Source of the DNA: Phaseolus vulgaris
Lineage: Eukaryota; Streptophyta; Magnoliopsida; Fabales; Fabaceae
Assembly: GCF_000499845.2 (NCBI RefSeq)
Contig: NC_023751.2
Location: 14,106,280-14,170,279 of the forward strand
DNA length: 64,000 nt
Reading direction: 5' to 3'
Shown here: piece by piece, positions 12,372 to 24,352 of the stretch
Layout: every line of letters begins with the position of its first letter
How positions within the stretch are numbered: position 1 is the stretch's first letter
Notes under the pieces: generated by a model
What the model was told of the DNA's origin: nothing
The model's input: the letters and a program-made list of their open reading frames with translations, nothing else
The model's database searches: none
Position numbers and translations under genes: made by a program

Positions 12372-13208
12372 GTTTTTTTTTTTTTTTTTTACCCGATGGA
12401 GTTTTTTTTTTTACTAAAATGGGTCTGTTTAAAAAAAATTACGAATTTAGGTAAGTTGTGTCAATTCGGCACGACTTCATATGTAGAAATCGTTCCAATT
12501 AGACACGACTTTTGCCATGTCATAATGAAGTCGTGCTAACTTGACACGACTTCTGCCCCGTCATATTGAAGTCGTGCCAACTTGGCACGACTTCTGCCAC
12601 GTCATAATTGTCTAAGAGTGTTAGTTTTAAGAAACAAAAAATTGGATAATCGTGTATGGATCATGTTTGACGGTAATGTAATACAATAACTTGATTATTT
12701 GATTAATTAAAAAATGAAGAAAATTGTTATTGAATTTGGAAATAAATAGATAAATGAAAAATTATTATATTTGAAAAATAAATAGAGAATTATTGTTGTG
12801 AATTTGCAAAATAAATAGTTTGAGAAGTAATGATTTTACAAAACACGTAATGATGAGAAGAAATTAATTTGTAACATTACATAACTTACTACCCAATATA
12901 TAAACAATAAAATGAAAAATAAAATTAAAAAATTATGACGTGGCAGAAGTCGTATCAAGTTGGCACGACTTCAATATGACAGGGCAGAAGTCGTGCCAAG
13001 TTGGCACGACTTCAGTATGACAGGGCAGAAGTCGTACCAAGTTGGCACGATTTTAGAATGACATGGCAGAAGTCATCCCTAATTGGGACGACTTCATATG
13101 CAGAAGTCGTCCCAATTAGACACGACTTGCCTAAATTTATAATTTTTTTTAAACAGATCCCATTTTAGTAAAAATAAAAAAGAATAACCCCATTATAATA
13201 AAAAAACC
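12372..13208. mobile_element. Mutator-like non-autonomous element with repeat-built TIRs
   Basis: An 837-bp element flanked by a 10-bp direct repeat GATATCCAAC (12362-12371 and 13209-13218). The ends are inverted copies: TTACTAAAATGGGTCTGTTT on the left matches the reverse complement of AAACAGATCCCATTTTAGTA on the right, each next to a T-rich terminus. Inside each arm are repeated ~48-bp units holding near-palindromes such as GAAGTCGTGCCAA..TTGGCACGACTTC, so the whole element can fold back on itself. There is no transposase ORF. The long TIRs and 9-10 bp target duplication fit a Mutator-like (MULE-MITE) or foldback element. Confidence 0.78.
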
Positions 13209-13366
13209 GATATCCAACATGTTTATTACATCCACTATTGGGTTTTCTTTGCATGGAATGCGAGAGAAACAGAAATAAGAGTTTGTTTTGTTCTTTGATA
13301 TTTTTTGGATAAGTTATGGTTAGGGGGATGAATTTGTGTAGAATATGAAAAAGAAATTCATGCAGT

Positions 13367-13515
13367 GGTCAATCGGAAAGTAATGCATAAAGAAAAGGCA
13401 AGTTGATAAGGAAGGGTTTAGATGTTGTGTGATTGACCGTAACAATATCTCATTGACTTGAATAATGGCTTTATCTTATTGATGAGGTTCATCTTAGTTT
13501 TCTTCGCTGTTGACC
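13367..13515. promoter_or_regulatory. Cluster of four W-boxes upstream of the WRKY gene
   Basis: TTGACC occurs at 13433-13438 and 13510-13515, TTGACT at 13453-13458, and GGTCAA (TTGACC on the minus strand) at 13367-13372. Two are extended identically to TTGACCGT. They lie 1.35-1.5 kb from the WRKY start, beyond the Mutator-like insertion. WRKY genes commonly carry W-box clusters for auto- and cross-regulation; function here is inferred. Confidence 0.55.
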
Positions 13516-14270
13516 GTCCTTTAAACGCTTGTGAACACCAAGTCTGATTCCGTTTCTTGTTTCACTGCAATACGTCTTAATCATCTTTCCCCCCACTCTT
13601 GCTAATTCTCCATTTCTATTATTTGAATTTCATGACACATATTTAATATCTATTTCAAAAAGTAAACATTTACGTACATTTCTTTCTAAACTACTTCCTG
13701 CATTTAATGAGATAACAAATACTATAATAATAATAATATTGGTGGTGATATATTAACACTAACAGTAAAAATATACTCACTTCACAATAATACATGTCTT
13801 ATTGTATATATGATTTGAAATTAATTGATAAGGAACTTTAATTATGTTGAGAAAATAGGTGAATTATTTTAAAAAAACTAAAATTACTCGAGAAAACTTT
13901 TTTTAAAAAAAGTGAAGGGACCACTGCAAAAGTTTAAATTATTTTTTAAAAAAACTTTTTAACCGAGATAAAGGTTTTTTAGACTTTAAATTAATCAGGA
14001 ATATATGAACAGTGTTTAGCTTTTGTGTCTACTGGTTGAAATATAGTGTAAGGAAAAAGAAAAATCAAGAGATTGAAATATAACCAGAAGGCATAATTTT
14101 CAATTATTTCAATCAAGAGAAAAATCAATGAGAGGGAAATCACGTTTTTTTTATTTATATATTGTAATTTTAAAAATAATAAACAATGTACATTAAATAA
14201 AAAATAAAGATTAAAAGTTATTTCAATTATTTTTTGAAAATACATAATTTACTTATTTTTTTCATTCATT
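13516..14270. other. AT-rich intergenic DNA, no gene seen
   Basis: No supported coding sequence; the minus-strand 84-codon frame at 13991-14245 is phenylalanine/isoleucine-rich low-complexity sequence. Confidence 0.6.
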
Positions 14271-14590
14271 TGTTGGAGATCCCACATCGACTAGAGATTA
14301 GAGTCTTTCATTGTATATAAGTGGGTGCAAACCTCAACCTATGAGCCGGTTTTATGGAGTTGAGTTAGGCTTAAAGTCCATTTCGTAATATGGTATCAGA
14401 GTCAATTCGAGTCTATCTTAGCGAGCATATTTATTGGGCTTATCGTGCCAGACCACCCATAATATATAGTCCTACATACAACCCTGTGAGCCGCGTAATT
14501 ACACTGCATGATATCATCCCGCAGATAAGTACCCTCTTCTAGAAGGTTCGGCCTCCATAAATTGATGCTCATTTTCAAAACGTCAAATAA
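14271..14590 (+). mobile_element. Short-LTR retroelement (TRIM-like), 5' end
   Basis: A ~119-bp LTR beginning TGTTGGAGATCCCACATCGA, with the inner words AAGTGGGTGCAAACCTCAAC and GAGTTAGGCTTAAAGTCCA. It is followed at 14391-14403 by TGGTATCAGAGTC, the usual plant retrotransposon primer-binding site matching initiator tRNA-Met. A non-coding internal part continues to about 14590 (AGACCACCCATAATAT is shared with the other copies). No second LTR is seen. The very short LTR and lack of coding sequence suggest a TRIM or a deleted element. Confidence 0.75.
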
Positions 14591-17500
14591 TATTTTTTAG
14601 TTAACAATTATCCATTTAAATTATTTCTGCACATGTTTACCTTTTTTATTACAATTTAAGTCATGAAAAATGTTTTTAATGTACATAACAAGTTTAATAA
14701 ATAAAGTACGAAATGATATCTGTTAATGGATAATCGATAATTTAAGACTTAAGATTTTAGTAAAGTTACACTCTATTTACGCTTCTTTTTTTTTTACATA
14801 AATCTACGCATTTGTTTTATTACAATTTAAAGTGTTAATTGAGTAAATGATTACCATTTCGTAGTTTGTTTCTTAAAATACATATCATATTCTAAAGAAA
14901 TAAAATGTTAAATTGTCAAAAAATAATTATAAGTAATTCAATATGTGAAGCTCGATACTAGACCCACATCGTGGAGGAGTAAATTCAGGTTGGATCAAGG
15001 GTTCCAGTATTTTGGGGTAAATGCGTGTGTTTCGAGGTAAATGCGAGTGAGAGGAGAACGAATTTGAGATAGAGCAATGATATATGGACAACCACATTTT
15101 TTCATACAACCACGTTATAACTCTCAATACTATTATTTTAATACTTTTTTATATCATTTAATTACAAATTTCCTTTTTACTATATATATTTATTTCTAAA
15201 CCTATCACATCAGAATTAGATACAACTCTGTGATTTGAGATAAAGTCATATTCACTTGCTGTCACATAATAGATTATAATGGAAAGACATGATGGCAAGA
15301 GATAATTGACTTGAGTGCCTTTTGTACATGCACGGTTCCATTTATGAATATCGATTTGTTCTCTATTTTCAACCATAATTAATTATTTCACATTTTATCA
15401 TGAGTATAAATTATATTAATATATATATATATATCACATAATTAATTATCTTTATGTTTTTAAGTTGATAATTGATTATAAATGTTAGTATATCTCATAC
15501 AATATTTTTATATTTGAATTGATAATCGGTTATCTCAATCTTTATAGGTATCTCATAATTATGAGATACATATTTGTGATAGATAAATATTACAAATTTT
15601 GTGTCTTATGACTTTTGTGTATCACTTTTTTTTTTGGATTTCATACTCATGTAGTTTTGAAATATCTTTATTATTTAGTTTTAATGTATTTTTAATTATT
15701 TTTCAAACATTTTTTATAATTTTCAATATTAAAAATTAATTTTTAATTGAAATGTTATTTTTATGATAATTTTCTTGTTTCAACAATGTTAATCATAAAT
15801 AATATACAAAAATTTAATTAACTAAAATATAGCCAAAGATGTTTCTTATAATGATAAATTTGTAAACTTACACATTTAAAAAAAATAAAAATTCTCTCAT
15901 ATATGACATCACTCACAAATTTCAATGAAGTTTACTCATAAATTCATTTACATTCCTAAATTCAAATAATTTAATTTTTTCACAATTTTCTGTCAAATCA
16001 CTCCAAAGTCAATTCCTTAAATCTTCATATATCACCTTCCTAATTCAAAGGATTGGGATTGAAAATACATGTTAATTTCCTGTTTTAAAGTAATTTAGAG
16101 TAAAAGAACTATTTAAAATATAAGTAATTTTGATGACTATAATATTGAATGGTTCTATTTATTAAATTTTAGATTCAAATATAATTTTAATACTTTGATT
16201 TAAGTTTTTTATCACACAAAATATAAAAGTAATCTTCAGCTCTCGTAATTAGAAAAAAAAAATAGTTTGCTTCAATCCCTCTGTTGAAGTATCATTTAAT
16301 ATTTTGTTTGTATAATAATATATATTTTAGTTTTGCATTCATGTCATCAAATATTTTACATTTCTTTAAAATGTTTATTTTGGGAATGTTTTGATAGAGT
16401 TTTTTTTTTCCAAATTATAACACTAACGATATCATTTGAAAAAAAAAAAAAAATTATCCGCATTCATACAATGTAAAAAATAATAATTAATAGAGAACTT
16501 CGTGTTTGATGAGAAAAATATGTCGTTTTAGTAAGTTAATGAAATTAATCTGATCATACATAAATAATTGGCCACAAAGTTGAAAGATTTAAATGTACTT
16601 AAGTCAAAATTTTATTATTAACTTGCGTAAAAAACAACAGTGTATTTGGTTTCACGTTTGAAACATGGTTTTATATATTTTTTAAATGTAAATTTTGAAA
16701 ATAAAAAGTTAGCCTCTATACAAAATTAAAATATGGTAATGTGATATGAATAAGTTAGTTAATCATGAAACTACGTGGGTAAGGAGAATATAAGATTTTC
16801 AAAAGTAGAAAAAACACAAAATAAAAAAACATAGAGGCAAATTCAAGGAAAAAAGGTTGTTCTAAATAAAAGTTTGAAGATAAAATTGACCGAAAAGAAG
16901 ACCTTGACTTGAATGAAATATATGAGTAGTAAAAGTTTGGAAGTTTCCTTAGCTATAAATTAATTGGCCCATTTGGATGTACTCAAACTCAAACTTTGCG
17001 TCTCGCCAATTAAATAACATGAAATTGTCCAACTCAAAGATTCTCACACACACTACACGCTCTAGTTTAGGTCTTCTCTTCTTAAAATAATACTTCCTCT
17101 TATTTAATTCACAGTATTCCATTATCAAATTATTAGTACACCGTATTTTCTTTTTCTCAACCGTTTTTCTTGCCAAAAGTTTTTCGTCTTTACCAAACAA
17201 AATATGGAAGATAGTATTATCGAATCGCATTGGAATCAAGAGAATGATTTGAACACTTTTTAAGTTATTTGGTTGACCTACACTTTGCTCTCAACTGAAC
17301 TCTCATCTTTTTGTTCTTCCACTCCTCCTACTCGTTCATTTTGGACTCGAATGTTACTTGTAAAAAGTATTCTGTCGTTCAAGTCAGATTTTAGCACTAG
17401 ACACTCAGTGTTTAACATTAGATGATTGCGTACCTGATCTTTTGGGACATGTGCTAATTTATACAATTATTTTAGACTCATTGTGGTTAATAAGCCTAAT

Positions 17501-19024
17501 AAAAGAAGATTATATAAATACTGAGTTATTTATGTCAAGTGCTCTGTACCATATTCCAAGTCAAGGTAGTGAAGGTATCGATTGTGTGGGCGTTGTTAGA
17601 TTCTTCTACTTCACATATCTAAAAAGTTATTATTATTATTATTGAATTAATTTACTAAAAAGTCTTGAGCGAAAGTTTGTTTGGAGAGTTTAAAAAAATC
17701 ACAATCTCCATTGTTTTTTACTCCATCACTCACATTCTCACACATTGATTTAATATATTGTGGTACAAGATCAAATGATTTAATAATTTTATATTAAGTT
17801 AAATATTATTTTATAAATTAAAAAGACTAATAATATATAAAAGATTTTTTATTATTAATAAAATTTACTTTAGATATTAATATTTTTTTTAATTTATAAA
17901 ATAATATTTAATTATTATTTAATATTTTTTTAAAGTGTAATTTATCTTTTCTAAGTTTAATTTTTAATTGTTTTAAAATTTAATAATTAAAAATAACTAC
18001 TGTTATAGACAAGATATAGTTGTTGATTGTAATTAAAATATAATTTATACGTTGATAATGTTTATATTATAATTAATATGTTAGAAATATTTCTGTACTA
18101 CAAGTTGTATTTGTGTAATTAATCAAAAGCATTTATCCTATTCAAAGCTCATGAGTAAAAGTGATATTTAGGGTAATATTGAACTTGCTAAAGTCAAGGT
18201 CGTTATATCTAATCATATTCATAACTATATTACTTGCAATTGCAACCGTCCAATCATTAAAAATTGTTCATCTCAATTTGTTAAGACACAAAAGGAACCT
18301 TTATTTCGTAGGATAAGTTCACACTATACATGGACATTAGGACACTTTTAAATTCATGGAGAATTAAAGGAAATCAATTATTTTTATGTAAAATTTAAAA
18401 TATTTTATGATAAAATGTGTGGTTTAGATAAAATACTGTTTGAAAATTTAAATTTTTAATTTTTTAAAATTATTTAAATTAGAACAAAAATTGTATAAAA
18501 AGTAAAATTTTCTATATAAAATATTTTTTAAAATGTTTTATATTTTCAAATTCATATTTCTTATTTGTATTTTTTATTTCGACTTAATTTTAATTAGAAC
18601 ATAATTAATATGATAAAAAAATTCTTTAACTTTTTTAACATGAGTGATTGTCAAGTTGACGTTTTTAATTGATTGGACATTTTTTTTATATACACAAAAT
18701 TATTTGATTACTTTTTTTTATCGGCAATAATTATTTTATTACTAAAGTGAGTTAATATTATTTTTTCATTTGAATCAATCATGATTCTATTGATCCATAT
18801 GAACTATATTTTTTAACCGATATTAATTAATCTTTTTTATTATTTAATATTAGATTATTTTTAATTAATGTCGATCGAATTAATTTTCACATTAATGTTT
18901 TTTCAAGTTAGACTGAAATGATTTCTTAATAGATGTTATTCAAGAATTTACCGTTTATTTATGAACTTTAATAGATGTTAGTTTTAATTTAATATTATTG
19001 GAATTATTTTTTATGTAAATCATG

Positions 19025-19060
<36 letters not shown>

Positions 19061-19865
19061 GAGTAATAACAGAGTTAATTTTTATTTAAAAGACAGGATT
19101 TGTTTAAAAAATATTACTAAAAATTTATTAAAAATATTTTTTAGAAAACTAGAGTAAAATGGAATTATACTTAGTGGAATAAAAAAAAATATTTTTTTAA
19201 TTCCTTTTTTAAAATGTGTGACGTTGATACGTAACCTTATAAACATCATCATGCGTCACAAAGTTTGTCTTTTGATAATTTTTCCACGATATTCCTTTTG
19301 CACTATACAAAACTTGATTTTTCAACCAACAATCACTTTCTTTTTGCATATTTTTCCATTCCATAATGTTGAACAATGCTGATTTATTTCATTTTTTTCC
19401 AACTTTTTTGGGAGACTTTTGAGTTACTTGTTATAAATTGTAACTTGCTTTGTCTTCAAAAAACAAATTTAAAATGAAAGATGACATCTGTTTATTTTCT
19501 AAATTTTCGTTATGTTTTGTGCTTATTTTCTTATATATATTTTTAGTTTTTAGATTAACCTTTTTGTTTCTTTTTATTTTTTTGTGAGATTTATCTCTAA
19601 CCTTTTTATAAGAAATAAATGGCATTGTTCACAACACTTTTTCTCATCAGAAGGACTGAAGAGTACCATACATTAAGAAAGTAATTTCAAGATATTGAAA
19701 ATACATGTAAAACTACTTATTTATAATGATTGTAGAATACTTAAATAGATATAGGTAAAAGGTCTTTTATTTATAATAGAGAAAAGGCAATTGAAAAGAT
19801 AATAGTTAATGATGTCTCAAGCTCTGAAATAAATTAATAACAAAAATATTTTAGTTTAAGTCTAA
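14591..19865. other. Long AT-rich intergenic stretch, no gene seen
   Basis: About 5.3 kb without a convincing gene. The frames at 14927-15376, 16949-17239, 17278-17645 and 19431-19625 lack recognisable domains. 17280-17620 has somewhat more balanced composition and may be an old element, but no family could be assigned. A pure TA run lies at about 19026-19055. Confidence 0.6.
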
Positions 19866-20288
19866 CTCAACATTGTCCTCTCATCTCTAGTTGCACACTC
19901 CATCATGTCGAGAGTTACAGCTCGTGCATGACACAACATATTATGGGTGGTCCGATAACGGTCTGATCGGCCCAACAAACATTCGTTATGATAGATTTTA
20001 AATGACTTTAATACCATATTACAAAGTGGACTTTAAGCCTAATTCAACCTCCTCACGCCGTGGGATAACATATTATGGGTGGTCTGATAACGGTCCGATA
20101 GCGGGTGACCTGATAAGTCTAACAAACACTCGGTAGGATAGACTCGAAATGACTATGATACCATATTATGAAGTGGACTTTAAGCCTAACTCAACCCTAT
20201 AAAATCAGTTCATAAAGTGAGGTTTGCACTCACTTATATATTATGAAATTTCCTAATCTCTAGTCGATTTAAGATCTCTAACCGAAAT
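19866..20288 (-). mobile_element. Two short-LTR (TRIM-like) copies in tandem
   Basis: Reverse-complement copies of the element at 14271. Read on the plus strand: internal segment with ACATATTATGGGTGGTC (from about 19940), a primer-site relic AATACCATATTA, partial LTR (TGGACTTTAAGCCTAATTCA), then a second internal segment (ACATATTATGGGTGGTC again, about 20069), GATACCATATTA and a nearly full LTR running to TCTAGTCGATTTAAGATCTC near 20275. This LTR-internal-LTR-internal order is a tandem or nested arrangement, with the first LTR truncated. Confidence 0.72.
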
Positions 20289-20689
20289 AAAATAACAAAA
20301 GACTTTGTTTTTCCTTTGTAATTCTTAAAATATTAAAACTACTCTTTATTTTATTGATATTTTTTATTTTTCAATGAATGATTTGGAAAAATTCCAAATT
20401 GAGTTTTTTCAAAAAAATAAAAAATTCAAAAAATATTTATGGATTATATAATTGGAAAAATATTTATGAATTTGAGATTTAAAAACAAAATATTACTGAT
20501 TGTATAATTAAAAAAAAAGATATCTTCAAATTCAAAAGTACTTTCTTAATTATGCAAATAAAAAATAATACATTTTAAAATTGTAAAATTTAAATGTACT
20601 TTTTAAAAACAAAATAATCTTTGGACTGATTTACAGAGGTGTCAGGATAAGTTTTAGAGATGCAGAAAGAAACCACCAAACAGATATGA

Positions 20690-21002
20690 GACTATTTCTT
20701 CCTGCACCTCCATATCTTCTTATGCCATCTCCGTACACAACATGAAAATACATTTTTATCCTTCTTGTGTCACCCCATAAAATAGTTTCCAGATTATGTA
20801 ATTCGGAAACTCATTTGAAAAAAGACTTCCAGATTACATAATCCGAAAGCTAAATAAGACTTCCGAATTATGTAATCCGAAAAGTAATCATGCATATGAA
20901 AAAAGGCTTATGGATTATGTAATCCGGAAGCTAATTTTTAAGGACAGTTTTGTCTTTTCCGCTAAGATCGGGTGCAGTGATATGGTGCAGGAAGCAATTG
21001 CC
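20690..21002. mobile_element. TIR element, 'CTTCCTGCACC' family (copy 1)
   Basis: Inverted ends ATTTCTTCCTGCACC on the left and GGTGCAGGAAGCAATTGCC on the right. The interior is a series of small palindromes around ATTATGTAATCCGGAAG, including AGATTACATAATCC. No ORF. A target duplication is not convincing in this copy. It is related to the elements at 21074 and 52644. Confidence 0.62.
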
Positions 21003-21073
21003 AATGTGAAATTACATTTGGGCTAGCAGCCCAATCCACCAAATTAATGTCCAGAGCCCATAAATTTAAAGAA

Positions 21074-21613
21074 GGCCACTTCTTTCTGCACCACCATAGT
21101 TTTAATGTTCACCTTATGGGGTGGTTAAAAGACAAAATTTTACTCCAGCCGCCACTGTCACCCCCTTGTTGTTTATGGCAGTTTGTTGTCACGTTACTAC
21201 CACCGATATCTTTCTATTTTGTCATGAATTCAAGAAAATAAAATGTTTTAAATTATATAAATAAATAAAATATTTATATATTACATAATTTAAAAGTTAA
21301 AATAATTTATAAATTATACACAATTTAGAAACATTTTTCATATAAAAAATGATTTATTAATTGTACAATTTGAAAATAAAATAACATTTCTAGATTATAA
21401 TATTTGAAAGTAAATTTATTTTTCAAATTACATAATTCAAAATAAAAAGTAATTTTCTAATGATAAAATCTGAAAAAAAAATTCATGAAAAAATATAACT
21501 TTCAGATTTTATAATCTAAAAATTATTTTTTTCATTGACTAAAAGAATAAAGTGGAATCTTTTATATTTATTTGGGTGGAAGAGGAATTATGGTGGTGCA
21601 AAAGAAAATCTAC
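21074..21613. mobile_element. TIR element, same family (copy 2)
   Basis: Inverted ends: CTTCTTTCTGCACCACCATA on the left pairs with TATGGTGGTGCAAAAGAAAA on the right. The flanks TTTAAAGAA (21065-21073) and TTTAATGAA (21614-21622) agree at 8 of 9 positions, consistent with a Mutator-type 9-bp target duplication. The interior holds AT-rich palindromic words such as AGATTTTATAATCT. The 64-codon frame at 21047-21241 is not a gene. Confidence 0.66.
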
Positions 21614-22617
21614 TTTAATGAACAAGCCCCATGACCCAAGCCCACACTAGAAATGGTTGCGAAGAATCAAAGAGATTGGGAATGCTTTAGAAATTCTCTA
21701 AATTTCTATAAATTAAAAACCAAATTCATTCCTAAATAAACAAGAGATATGGCAATTAATATTTTCATGTAGAATAAAATTTTATATAAAAAAATTTATA
21801 TTCTTCTCAGTCGATACAACTTATATTTCTTGGTCTAACACTTAACCATAAAACAAAACCAGAATTTCATATAAATTTAATGTTTAAGAAAAACGTGAAT
21901 TTTAGTGAGTCCTACAAAATTAATTTCATATTCCTTCTCAATTCATATTCAACTAAACAATTAAAATTTACCATTTTCTAATACACTCTCTTATTTTAAT
22001 CATTTCTAACTTATTATTATTATTATATATAAAAATAAAATTTAAGTCTATCTAACCTTAAATTCATTAAGATAATATTCTTATAATCAATTAACACATT
22101 CGAGATAATATATTTTTAAAATTTGAAATTCAATGATCGTTTTATCTCATCTTAAAAAATATTTCAAAGAATTAAAGGAGAAATATAAATTTAAATTGTT
22201 TTTTAACTCAACCATCATCCCAACATTTTATCTAATAATTACATGTATTATGAGAGTTAGAAATAAACATTTATGGGATAAAAAATATAAATTGATTTGA
22301 AGCATCGGTTAATTTGAATTTTAAAATCATAAACTATTTATTAGTTGAATATCAATCTTGTGCCAGCGTGACTTGAATCTAGACCATTTTAGAGTTTTTG
22401 TTGAATTCTTTATGATTTATTTATATTTTTCCTTTTGAACTAGTTTGTGCGTTGGAGGCTGAACCCTTATAACTGGGGTTTAGATTCTCTGGTGCCATTA
22501 AAAAATACACGACAATGTCATCACATCAATTTTTTCGAATACTTTACTCTCGAAGAGATAAGTCACACTAACAAACCATACTCCTAACTAATATAAAATG
22601 TTTGTAGTCATCCTTAT
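21614..22617. other. AT-rich intergenic DNA, no gene seen
   Basis: No supported coding sequence or repeat family recognised. Confidence 0.6.
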
Positions 22618-23067
22618 TGTAACACTCTACATCTAAGTTGGTCACAAACTTGACCAATCAAATCAACCATAACGAGAAGGTTGCATGACGACATGTGATT
22701 GATCGATTCATGACGACGAGTCATAGATTGACCAAGTCAGTAGGATTAAATCCATAATTAAGAGTGGTTTAACACAACTCTAAACAGAAATCAACCTCCT
22801 AATCCGGTCCATCAAAAAAACGCTCGTTAAGGTAATATAAATAACACAAATTTCAAAGACCAGGTACGTCATTATCTACAGTACTCTGACATCCGAGTGC
22901 CGATACTCTAACTGACTTAAGCGTTGGAATGCCTTCTGCAGGTACCATCTCCACTTGTGGAGCCAGACGACCAAGAAGAAGGAGGAGAAACAAGAAGCCT
23001 GTAATAATAGTGACTGACCAAAGGTAGAGAAAGAAACAATCATTCTAGACCCCAACACCGAAGAACA
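22618..23067 (+). mobile_element. Solo LTR, Ty3-gypsy type (copy E)
   Basis: A 450-bp unit beginning TGTAACAC and ending GAAGAACA, with a perfect 5-bp target duplication CTTAT (22613-22617 and 23068-23072). It keeps the family order: GGTAATATAAATAACAC, GGTACGTCATTATCTACA, ACTCTGACATCCGAGTGCCG, CTGACTTAAGCGTTGGA and CTTCTGCAGGTACC. It contains no internal region, so it arose by recombination between two LTRs. Confidence 0.8.
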
Positions 23068-23314
23068 CTTATAAACATCACATCTTCTTTTATGCGACTT
23101 TCGTTGTATGTTACTGTTATAGCAAGAGCATATATTTTACGTTCAAAATGTTATAATAAACACGAATGTTCTTACAGATAGAAGAGGTGTTGCTTTTATA
23201 GTAACACTGGTCACTTATTCAGTTCCTTAATCAACAATTTAATCATAGCAAAAAACAAAAGGTCCTTTCGCCATTTGATCGCTTTAATAATGGTGTAATG
23301 CTGCATAATCGCTA

Positions 23315-23316
<2 letters not shown>

Positions 23317-23357
<41 letters not shown>
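23317..23357. repeat. (AT)n microsatellite
   Basis: About 41 bp of uninterrupted AT dinucleotides. Confidence 0.95.
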
Positions 23358-23360
<3 letters not shown>

Positions 23361-23508
23361 CAATAAGATCAAAAGGGAAGTGTTGTTCTACTGCTATTAG
23401 TTGCTGAAAAAGATAGAAAGTGAGGGGTATGAGTTTGTTCCGTGCGGTTTATATGTCTCATCAGTAATTCCATGTGGCGTGTTCCACTTTCCTGTTCATA
23501 TCTTCTAC

Positions 23509-24168
23509 ATCTTTTTTATTTCTTTAATACACTGTCTCTTCTATTCTTGTTACAACTCATTTTTATGGGTGTTAAAACAATCTCTAGTCAATTATGGAAA
23601 CCATTGTATTGTTAGTGACAGGAACAATAATTGTAACAAAAACGTTTTCTTAACACCCTCTGCACCATGACACACATTTAACGTTGTCAACGCGGTAAAA
23701 AATAATGACGTGAAAATGGTAATTTTGTAACAATAATGATTTCAAAAGTATGTCGGAGACTGCTTCTCTGAACTCTTGTCCACCACCACCGAGAACTCCT
23801 CCAGTGATGCTCCTCTCCATATCCTGGCTCCGTCGCCTCCTCGACGAGTTCCTCTGCTGCGACCGAGTTGAAAGTTGTTGTTCTCATGGGTCGCGACCCC
23901 TCCCAGATCGCCAAGCGAAATCGTCATTGCCGCACTCGACGTGACGACGCACCAGAAACAACTTCGCCACTAACAGCAAGAGGACCGCGTGCAGTCGCTG
24001 TCGTGGACGATGGTGCGGAATTGGTCGGCGTCAAAACAAATCCACACGACTCTCAGAACGCTGTCATTTGATGATTCGACTATCGAAAAGTCCTTCACCA
24101 CAGAAATCGAAGGCGAAACTCTGAATTTGGATAATATATTACATCGATTATTACTAAAAATCGATGTA

Positions 24169-24201
<33 letters not shown>

Positions 24202-24352
24202 TATCAGAACTCTTTATATTTTTTTAATACACGGTCTCTTCTATTCCTATTACAACTCATTTTTATGGATGTTAAAACAATCTATAGTCAATTATGTAAC
24301 TATCCATAATGGAAACCATTGTATTGTTAGTGACAGGGACAATAATTGTAAT
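23509..24352. repeat. ~125-bp direct repeats flanking a GC-rich segment
   Basis: The segment at about 23519-23640 recurs at about 24218-24350 with a few differences. Both hold CTCTTCTATTC, TTACAACTCATTTTTATGG, AACCATTGTATTGTTAGTGA and ACAATAATTGTAA; the second has a ~16-bp insertion (GTAACTATCCATAATGG area). Between them, about 23740-24120 is strikingly GC-rich for this neighbourhood and open in several frames, but no reading frame gives a recognisable protein. It could be a captured gene fragment or an unknown element. Confidence 0.6.
24134..24174. other. Perfect 16-bp inverted repeat (hairpin)
   Basis: ATATATTACATCGATT (24134-24149) and AATCGATGTAATATAT (24159-24174) pair perfectly around a 9-nt loop. 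The right arm runs into a TA microsatellite (24169-24196). It sits at the edge of the GC-rich segment between the direct repeats. Confidence 0.8.
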
